Assembly (NCBI GenBank): GCA_009760855.2
Contig: WPIO01000195.1
Coordinates: 390,222-454,221, forward strand
DNA: 64,000 bases
Origin: Cristatella mucedo
Taxonomy: Eukaryota; Bryozoa; Phylactolaemata; Cristatellidae
Direction of reading: 5' to 3'
Notes under the pieces: model-generated
Seen by the model: the letters and a program-made list of their open reading frames with translations, nothing else
Database searches by the model: none
What the model was told of the DNA's origin: nothing
Made by a program: the position numbers and the translations under genes
Shown here: piece by piece, positions 50,109-64,000 of the stretch
How positions within the stretch are numbered: position 1 is the stretch's first letter
How the letters are laid out: every line of letters begins with the position of its first letter

Positions 50109-50247
50109 CGCTCTGGTTTGGCCCAGCGGTTAAGGCGCTCGCCCTGGCCAAGGTCTGGCCAATGTCGTGAGCTTGAGCCCCGTGGCTTATTAACGAAGCG
50201 CCTGAATAGAGATTCAGTTCTCTTAAGGCACTGTACAAATAAATTAT
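50109..50247 (+). mobile_element. SINE-B
   Basis: 'ctctggtttggcccagcggt' and 'taaggcgctcgccctggcca' form the head; B-box region 'gagcttgagcccc'; LINE-type tail 'gaagcgcctgaatagagatt' and 'cagttctcttaaggcac', then an AT-rich end. Confidence 0.8.
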
Positions 50248-50719
50248 GTATATATATATTGATCATTCGCATGATAATAGTGTCGATCACCCGCTTGATT
50301 CTGCGCCTGATGGTCGGGCAGTAGTTGATCCCCACATCAGACAATGATATTAAGTAACCATCGTAATTAAAAGCGGCTAAAAGGTAAGCTGCCATCGTCA
50401 TAGAAGACCCGGTCAGACAATCATTGTCGGACGCTAGAATAGACTTCAGTCGCCAGAGACCTTGGCCTTGCGACTGGCGGGCAGGCATCGATTGGAACTA
50501 CTCGCTTTGCATGGCCAACTACTTGCTTGACGCACACAACTTTGGCGAATTCGAGCCCACTCGCAGCGCACTGAGCCGTTTAGTCTTAAACTCAATTAAA
50601 TACAAGAGTACGAACCATCACCAGAGCCGTAGCTGTCGTGCATTGCTCGGGCTGCTGGATTGCCGCTGCCGGGTGCTGAATGCTTGATAGGAAGCAGGCA
50701 ACTTGCTTCACATCAACTT

Positions 50720-50878
50720 CCTGGGTCTTGGCCCAGGAATGAGGTGCTCGCTCTTCATGGCTGAGGTCGTGGATTCGAGTCCTCCAATTGGCAATCCTTT
50801 AATGCCCTCTGCAAGCTGCGGCGATGGCCGTAGTGGCTCTTCTGCCGCTATTTACAAGCAAAGCTGCTGAATCAGCAA
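50720..50878 (+). mobile_element. SINE-A, subtype like the 2299 copy
   Basis: 'gggtcttggcccaggaatga' head, B box 'ggattcgagtcc', body 'aatcctttaatgccctctgc' and end 'aaagctgctgaatcagc', then a T run. It shares the 'ggtctt...ccca' head with 2299-2453, which marks a second SINE-A subtype. Confidence 0.75.
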
Positions 50879-51194
50879 ACTTTTTTTTTTAGCTGCAGCC
50901 ACGCCTCTAACAGGAGTCCGATATTAATCGTGCTCCAATCTCAAGCTCCCATCGACTGATGCGTGCTCGTCTGACGGACAAAAGTGGAGATGCTGTCGCT
51001 GTGATCTAAGTAAAGCAAAATGAAATTAGGGCAAAAAAGCAGGAGGCCGCCGGTGAGGATACCTTACAGCGGATACCTTTATATGCAGCTCACCCGCCAT
51101 TGGTAACCCGGTTTAATTGCAAATTTTTAACGGACCCAGTCAGCTCACTGGAACCCCTTAAAACCGGGTTGGGGCAGGAGTTGACCATCGAGGT

Positions 51195-52330
51195 CAGTGG
51201 TTTTTAATCTTTATTGAGTTACGCGAACCCCTTTGAAAATCTAGTGACTCTTGCTATTGACCCCCTGCCCTTGATACCTATCAGTGAACGCAAAGCACAT
51301 TAACACAACTTTGCCTGCATGAAAAGGAATATCACTCACTTAATCAAAAATAGATTGCCTCATACAGTGAAGGAAAACGCTACACAATTTTAATAAATTT
51401 CTTTCAACTTTTTCATGAAACAATTGGCAATCGACCTCCAACAAAAATGAATACAATCGTCGTATGCAAATAGGTTTTCGAGTGAAAAAAGAAGCCCTGG
51501 CTTTTTTAGCTTCCGGGTATAGGCTCGAAGGAAGCCTTTGAAGTTGATTAGATCTTCATTGGACACAGACTTCTTAAAACGACGTTTTCAAGTCTGCGCT
51601 TAACACGCGCATGTTTTTAAAGTTTTTTGTAAATTGAAAGGAATCCCCACGACTGTGTACAAGAACAGAATGTAGGGCAGCATGCTTGACAAGAGTCATG
51701 CTCCCAAGTGTCATGCTCACTGCATCAGCTAAGGTATCAAGTCTGTTTTCCTCGTTGATGCAGTTTAGGTCGGCAAGGAGAGGAGTGCGAATCCACGTTT
51801 CAACTACTTTAAGCTCACTTGAACTGAAGTGAGCTTTGAAAAAGATCTGGAGATAATGCGGTGTCGGTAGAATTCTACTGCAGAGACGTTGACAAGGCTT
51901 TTTTACTCTCAATTCCATACGGCAGATACATTCCCTTTAACATTTAAAGTGTGTGCAGTTGCCAGCCTCCAACCTCCCCTTCCACAGCTGCAGTTTTGCC
52001 AGAAAAGCTCGAAGACTTTCAGCAGAATCCACAATGGCCACTACCGGCTTCTAACCGCAACATTCACTCCATTCAAACGGCCAAAATACCTGCCAAGTAG
52101 ACCATACTAGACGTCACTTTAAAACTGGCCCGGGCAGTTGGGCCTTCTTTTCCTCGCAAAAGATGAAACCTCAGCTCGAAGTTCAATAAAAGGCTTCAAG
52201 ACTTCTTCCCTTCTGGAAAGCCAAAGGATTTCAGGGCAGTAGGGAAGAACTTCCAATTCTTCTCTCATTTTTAAAAAGCCTCTCGAAAACGAAATGGTTC
52301 ACACTCTGGGCTCTGATGAAATTGATGACT
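51195..52330 (-). mobile_element. hAT-family DNA transposon remnant
   Basis: The left end starts CAGTGGTTTTTAATCTTTA (51195), which is Charlie/hAT-like, followed by 'cgcgaaccccttt'. On the minus strand 52328-52118 encodes VINFIRAQSVNHFVFERLF and, after a frameshift, LEVLPYCPEILWLSRREEVL, KPFIELRAEVSSF: the order and spacing of the hAT transposase region also seen in domesticated ZBED5/FAM200-type genes. A further open stretch at 51574-51918 could be its C-terminal part. Stops and shifts show it is dead. Confidence 0.65.
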
Positions 52331-52653
52331 TCACCCTAGTAGAAAAACATCCTGTAAGAGCTTCTGGCTCTGACCTGTGTTGCATGCAGATGTTGATATA
52401 ACAGATACAGATGTAACAATGGGCAGATATGGATAAAACAATGGGCATGTATAGATATAACAATGGCTGCCGTGGGGGACTTGAGGACCTTCGTCGCATC
52501 AAACGCTGTTCGATCTATTTTCAGAATGGACAGACGAGCTGATTCGTCAGCTTTGCTGGCCTCGGGCCTCCATTGGCAGGAACCTGGAGCACGGAAGCAT
52601 TTACATCTGGTGTTTAACAGCTGCACGTTACCAAACTCGGCAGAGAAGTAATG

Positions 52654-52657
<4 letters not shown>

Positions 52658-52718
<61 letters not shown>
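52658..52718. repeat. (GA)n microsatellite
   Basis: About 30 uninterrupted GA units. Confidence 0.97.
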
Positions 52719-52720
<2 letters not shown>

Positions 52721-52754
52721 ATGCAGGTACGAAAGTTGGTCGAAGCTATACTTT

Positions 52755-52907
52755 CGGTGTAGGCATACACGTTTTCTCTAACCATGTTACGCCTGTTCAT
52801 TGAGCATGCTACCGCTATTTAATCGTGCTTCCTTTAGAGCAAATGTAAAGTGCCTAGAAAAGGAATAAGTTCTCTGAGGACGCTATACAAATGCATTATT
52901 ATTATAT
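52755..52907 (+). mobile_element. LINE 3' UTR and terminus
   Basis: 'ctctaaccatgttacgcctg', 'atcgtgcttcctttagagca', 'taagttctctgaggacgcta' and (ATT)n at 52894-52904. Confidence 0.8.
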
Positions 52908-53048
52908 GCACGCGTAGCAGTTGCAGACGATTAAGAACGTAGTAGTCCAGAACAAAGTAAACTGCAGTAATCTAGACGTAGTGTCACAAACACGTGAATC
53001 AGTAAGACACAGTATAACGCGTCAATAATTCGACCGTTGAAAAAACTT

Positions 53049-53120
53049 TGGAGACGCCGGGGATTGAACCCGGGACCTCACACATGCGAAGCGCGCGCTC
53101 TACCACTGAGCTACATCCCC
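53049..53120 (-). tRNA. tRNA-Ala (anticodon CGC)
   Basis: The 72-nt minus-strand sequence folds into a complete cloverleaf. The acceptor stem GGGGATG pairs with CGTCTCC and contains G3:U70, the alanine identity pair; the discriminator is A. The anticodon stem CGCGC/GTGTG pairs throughout with loop TTCGCAT, anticodon CGC (codon GCG). The T arm is CCGGG TTCAATC CCCGG, giving a perfect B box GGTTCAATCC. A T6 run follows four bases after the discriminator, as a Pol III terminator. No intron. It appears functional. Confidence 0.95.
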
Positions 53121-54329
53121 AATATACTGATATAGGTTTTAAATTCTCATTAAATTTATCTTTATATTGTCAGACGACACTCGACTGGTAAAACTGCCAG
53201 TTAGTTAGTGTCGGAAAACGTTTCCGGAAATGTAATAGCCACTTGCTACTACGCTAAGGTGCATTAAACCTTGGGCTTCCAACTTATTGAGTTTCAGGGT
53301 GGAGGTGCTGATAGGAGCCGCTGCTTGTAGGCAGAAAGGCGCGGTTATTTCTTGTGTCTACGGAATGTTAGCGAATGTTTCTACGGCTCTCGCCGCTATC
53401 GCGTGTAAGTCAGTTTGAGTTATTCACCATTCTTTGCCTCATTAGTGCATTTTTGTGAAGCCCCCGCAATATCCCGGCGGACTGCATGACCAGGGCATGT
53501 GTCTATCTACCCGCTCTGCAAGTCCCCACGTCTCAACTCGCCGCTCTTACTAAATTTAGACACCTAGTCGGATATTCGCAACGCCGTTCCACTACCACTA
53601 GCCACCGGCCGCTCAACTGAAGCGTAGTTTACCGTACAGCCAAAGCTGCCGCCAGCCGCTAGCATCTCCAACGTCTTTCTCGGCCAGCAGCCGGACGCAC
53701 TGACTGCCCATCAACAACCAGCTAGCAGGCTTGGCTGATGCGAGAGCGAGGTAGCCGGCTGCCTCTGCTCGGCTCGGCCACTCCCCCCCCGCTCCAGGCG
53801 CGCGTCTGGCTGACCACGTGACTGTCGGCTCAGTACCCGCGTACTCGCTCCTCTCCCGCGTTGCGGGTTGGACAGACGCTACTCGTTGCTTCCTCTTTTT
53901 CTCACTTTCAGTATTCTCGCCACTGATAAGAAGTGATAGCCGGATGTCTGGAGCATCGAGTGCATCCATCGGACATCGCAACGAGCTGAACCCCAGCGCA
54001 GGCCGTCGGGAAAGCTTGGCTTTTTTTAAGTACCCTTTGGCATATTGGTCCAAGCTGCTGCAACCGATCCGCTCAGAGGTCATGCATCTCCTGCGCCGAA
54101 TACAGCCAGGGCTACTCCCAGCGAACGCCGACATCCGCAAGCCTTAACTTCCATTTAGCACAGTGAGCCCAATTTTCAAACTATCGTCCTCATTCCTGTC
54201 AAGGTCAAAAACAGGCTTCAGATGCTCACCTAAGCCAGCAATGTGACGGCTAAGGGTCTCGAAAATTCGTAAATTCAAATTATGTGAATCGCTTTCTCCT
54301 CTAAGCTCCCCAAACGAGGTTCCCATCTT

Positions 54330-54480
54330 TAAAGTTCAGTATGCATCCCGGCGAAAGCACTCGCCTTGTTCCACTGAGTAAGCTCTCACGTTCTCCTTGA
54401 GTTTTTCAAGATGTGCATCAATGATATGTGGACTGAGATTGAAACCATGTATCACATTCTAGTATAGTTCAGTACCAGAA
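54330..54480 (-). mobile_element. Possible transposon-associated ORF remnant
   Basis: The minus strand reads FNLSPHIIDAHLEKLKENV and then YSVEQGECFRRD before a stop. This resembles a block (SHLDxFPEN...EQGERFHQD) that I remember from repetitive, transposon-associated proteins in arthropods and cnidarians. Recognition is from memory and from a short stretch only. Confidence 0.3.
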
Positions 54481-56989
54481 CTTGATCCAGCTGCTCATAG
54501 TAGAAAGCCGTACACTGCTGCACCAAAACTGTTCTATGACGCTTTCTCCGGCTGTTATGAGTCCTGGCTAATTTTTCGCACTCTAAATGATCTCCTTTAT
54601 CTGTGATCAGACTAAGTTCCAGTTTCCTCAAACAAGTTCCTTTCTTGGAGCCTCGCTGTAAAAATCACCATTGGACAAAGTAAGATCGAGGTTTCTGATG
54701 AGACCTTTGAGGTTGTTCTAGTGGGAAAAGTAGTTTTCTCTGCTCAGCTGCATCTGTTAAATTGGAATCTGAATGTGCAATAGCTTCCTCGATGTTTGAC
54801 TTGCTGCGGCCTGCTGAAGACCACTGATCCCTCTCCGAAGGGGTTGGGTGACGGGCAGCTCGGGGCACTGGGGGAGGGGAGAGGGCAATGGATGAAGGAA
54901 TGTGTGAATGCACGATGGAAGGCGTGCTCTTGTCAGCTTGACGATTGGAAGGGTCCGCCGTGCACACAAGTGGCAGCTGCTTGAGCGGTCGGTCGGTCCT
55001 CCCAGCGGGTCCTCTCTTCTTCTTGCACCAGCCTGTAAGCCTACCTTTACTGTATAGATTAATAAATGGCATTTAACCCATTACCTTGTACTGCAAAAAA
55101 AATTCATTAAGCGAACAACCTTAACTTAAAAAAAGAGTTTTCTAGCAGCGTTCGCATAGGAAATGAGGTGCCCAGGGCTTGTCTTAATTCCGGACAGGCA
55201 CGAGCCGAAGTATGCCTTGCATGCACCTCAGATCTTAATAGATACTTTTACGGCGTGCTTTTTTGCGATCGTCTTGAAACATTTTCCTTTTCCATACACG
55301 TAACAAAGTGAGTCTTCTGGGTGCAAGCAACCTCTCGATGCCAACCGATCAAATGTGGCTTAATCGCCATTTAGGCGCTCTACGGCTGTTGATAAGATGG
55401 TATGCACTAGGACTCTAGGACGGTAGGTATATTTCCACCAACTTCTGTTAATACTGGCGCTGTTCTATTCAAACATATTTGTTCATTGGCACCTTATCGA
55501 TTTTAAAGGGCATTCAGTGATCAACAACAAATGGTCGGCCTCTGACGTCTGAGTCGCAGAGCTGGTGCGTCATGGATCAGCTTAGTCTCAAGAGCCATTG
55601 TGGACGCCGCCTAGGAGCGCTGACTGGCCGAAAGAAGGATTTCGACGCCGTAGGAGCGACAACAACGTTTTCTTTTGCTTCTGCTCATTTAGGGTTTCTT
55701 TTATTTTAGCCTGTGTATTTCTGCAAGGTTATTGACTATATAATTTGTCTTGGTGTTTTTTGAATGCTACCAATCCTTATCTGCCTTTCTCCAGTTATCC
55801 CGCTGCCGCTGCGTACGTAGGGGCATGAGCTAGATCTTGCAAGCTACTCTGCAAGTGTTGGTCTTGGTGGCTCGCAAGGAGTTCGCACACAAACAGTGCA
55901 ACGGCAGTGAATCCTGCAGCGTTCAGCGCCGCCATGTTCCACGAAGGCGTGTCTCCCACGGCGGCTCCGTCGGTGGCCGTCAGAAAAAACTAGTCTAGCA
56001 CACACCGAGCGTAGTTTGACACTCTGACAGCAAGCTCGCTACGACACGGAAACAACGAACGTTCAAGAACAGCTGTATTTGGGCTCGACGGCCCGCGACC
56101 GCTCTCTACTGAGAAGCAGCGCTGCACCCGCGCTCCACTCGCCTCCTGTCCAGGAATTGACTCACCTTCATAAAACCATAACTCAATAAACCGGCATGGC
56201 CCAGCCGTAAACGCCATCGGCACATACACTAATAGCACGGCAATAAAGCAATCGCACCGAGGATCTGAAATCGATTCGCCTTTGATCCGAAGCGTATAAG
56301 AAAATGCTCAAGTGCTGCGTAAGCTGCAAGCCGCCGTCGCCTCTCGAACAAAGCAAGCGCTCCAAAAGTGACCGCCCTCGCTTTCAAGGCTTTATCCAGG
56401 GTGGGCGGATACAACTGACCTCAGATGGTTGCAGCGCTGGCTGGTGATCGTTGGAATCGGGCGGCTGCTGAGTGCTGCGCGGCTCCCTCTTGGATTAGGT
56501 GCTGGCGTAGCTTCGCGAGTTACTTCCTTCGGGCACAGCCTCGGGGATGGTAGTGACCGGCAGCGACCGGAGCCGCATGCGATGAATGCACCTCGCACGT
56601 GTTTCCCATAATAAGCTTTTTCATCTAAAACCGCGCGCGAGCGCACGGGTGAAACCGCACCACGGCTGCACGATGAGAGCGGGAACCTCGATGGCAGAGT
56701 GCAGAGGGCAGAGTGCATAGGTCAACTCTATACCGAGAGCGCCCTCTGCTAGCCGAACTCAGACGTTCGGGCCTGCCCGCGGTTGATAGCAGAGGATAGA
56801 TAGTTCTGCGGGGAGCTCGTACTGCTGGTAAGTTGCGAGCGTGCAACTCAAGCCGGGTTGGGGTGGGTGTGCGGGTGCACCAATTGTCGCCGATTAGAGA
56901 GTCGCATTTTAATGCAGGTCCTTGTACCAGGAGGGGAAACGCTGACGTAAGGACAGCAGCGGTATACGCAGCTTCGTCCGACGGCTTCG

Positions 56990-62986
<5,997 letters not shown>

Positions 62987-63478
62987 AGAGCCCGAACTCA
63001 CTGCTGCTACACCGTGCGGGATCCAACGACGTCTCGCGTCTCCAGTCTCGGCCGCTCTGCCGCAGAGCAAATTAGTGCTAACGAGGGCGACCTGCCGTCG
63101 CTGCTTTCAGTAGCCGTCGAGCGTCGCTGTCCTCAAGGGCCGGCTGCGGCTTTAGGTCGCCATTCGGTTATAATTGAATCGAGGCGCAGGAACATGGGCA
63201 GCACATGAGCCGACCTAAGCCTGACGTAGAGATGCCAGCCGGCTCGGCGTGCCGCCGAAGTCGTCCGCAGAGTCAGGCCGGACTGAGCCGTCCCTCCCCC
63301 CACTATGTGCGAAGTCCGTATCGCCAGCTCATAGCGGCAGCAGAGGCACGCGAGGCAGATGCAGCCTCGCGATATGTCGCACTTATTTTATTATGGAGTC
63401 GGACTCACACGGCGGCACAGCCGTGGTCCACGATGCATTCGGTCTTAGATACTGTGCTCGCTGTAGCGCAGTGCCGCT

Positions 63479-63533
63479 CGTCCAGCTTAAGACGCGAACG
63501 CAGTGCCGCTGCGTTCGCGTCTTAAGCTGGACG
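63479..63533. repeat. Perfect 25-bp inverted repeat, 5-nt spacer
   Basis: Arms at 63479-63503 and 63509-63533 are exactly complementary around TGCCG. It lies about 490 bp downstream of the sFRP stop. A stem of this kind in a 3' UTR could act in RNA, but no U-run makes it a terminator. Confidence 0.95.
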
Positions 63534-63774
63534 TGTATTAGCTGTACTTGCTTATGTATTTTGCTTATTATTATGTCGGAGTGGTCGGCAGGCTAACTGT
63601 GCGAAAATCAGTTCGCTGCATCGAATACACTTGAAAACGGCTTTCCGTCTCAATATTTGTAAAGAGAGACGTACACAGATGCAGCGAGCTGCCAGCGAGT
63701 GAAGCGGAGCGGAATAACGATCGAATGGCGTTGATTTCTCTAGTGGGGGAGGGGGAGGGTAAATAAGTAAATCC

Positions 63775-63940
63775 TAGCTGATTAAAAAGCCTCTTTTTGT
63801 ATAGCGACAGAAGAGCCTTTACGGCTATCACCACCGCTTGCAGTGACGATAAAGGATCGCCCACAGCAGGAATCGAACCCACGACCTCGGGACCGAGGTC
63901 GTGAAAGCAACCGCCTTACCTGGTGTGCCATCGCGGCTAA
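63775..63940 (-). mobile_element. SINE-A, minus orientation
   Basis: Full-length copy on the minus strand: head 'gcgatggcacaccaggtaag', hairpin 'acgacctcggtcccgaggtc', B box 'gggttcgattcc', end 'aatcagcta'. One of the best preserved. Confidence 0.88.
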
Positions 63941-64000
63941 GCCTTCTCTCCTGCAGCCCACTATGGCGCATCCTTTCTAGCCGTCCCAAGCTGCTACTTC

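Larger units (their letters stand above)
52908..56989. other. Intergenic region upstream of the sFRP gene
   Basis: It holds the tRNA-Ala gene and a mobile-element remnant (listed separately). At 53613-54147 overlapping open frames on both strands (175 and 109 codons) sit in a GC-rich block with an E-box CACGTG at 53814, but nothing recognisable is encoded. From about 55600 the sequence becomes CpG-rich towards the sFRP start; I see no clear TATA box. Confidence 0.5.

Noticed and set aside
53613..54147. Overlapping 175-codon (minus) and 109-codon (plus) frames in a GC-rich block
   Set aside because: GC-rich DNA gives long frames on both strands; neither translation has a motif I know, and neither shows splice sites linking it to other exons.

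Overview
The window is animal nuclear DNA with an invertebrate character. Genes are split by GT-AG introns, the space between exons is filled with non-LTR retrotransposon pieces, two tRNA-derived SINE families and long (GT)n/(CA)n/(GA)n microsatellites, and the four protein genes all have clear metazoan relatives. A nuclear copy of mitochondrial DNA at about 44985-45215 keeps the 3' end of 12S rRNA running straight into a tRNA whose anticodon loop reads TTC (Glu). From memory, 12S followed by tRNA-Glu is the echinoderm mitochondrial order, so an echinoderm or a close deuterostome relative is my best, non-decisive guess.

Layout. 1-4.5 kb: a LINE 3' end, one SINE and otherwise unrecognised sequence. 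5156-11202 (minus): a relative of human C8orf74, which I link to the flagellar central-pair C1a-32 family; four exons are supported and the 3' end is unresolved. 275 bp away and divergent, 11478-27090 (plus): a complete CCT7 (chaperonin TCP-1 eta) gene with 11 exons that gives 543 residues. 27.1-32.7 kb: intergenic, with a LINE interrupted by a SINE. 32910-46186 (plus): a complete four-exon ASF1 histone chaperone gene (213 residues) with a CRE and a CCAAT box upstream and a poly(A) signal downstream; its large introns carry LINE debris and the mitochondrial insertion. 46.4-56.9 kb: mobile-element-rich intergenic DNA with a LINE carrying an internal inversion, a hAT transposase remnant, a tRNA-Ala(CGC) gene and a decayed copy of it. 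56990-62986 (plus): a complete secreted Frizzled-related gene of the sFRP3/4 type (signal peptide, Frizzled CRD, NTR domain; 308 residues; four exons). The last kilobase holds a perfect hairpin and a SINE.

The genes do not form one pathway. CCT7 and ASF1 are housekeeping (cytosolic protein folding; H3-H4 chaperoning), the C8orf74 relative is probably a ciliary/sperm component sharing a bidirectional promoter with CCT7, and the sFRP is an extracellular Wnt modulator. I did not find a convincing new multi-gene system. The most notable signals are: the C8orf74/CCT7 head-to-head pair with an exactly duplicated 3' splice site, several near-perfect short-spacer hairpins that look like template-switch events, a SINE inserted twice at the same codon of a LINE, and a second SINE family that carries the LINE's own 3' tail.
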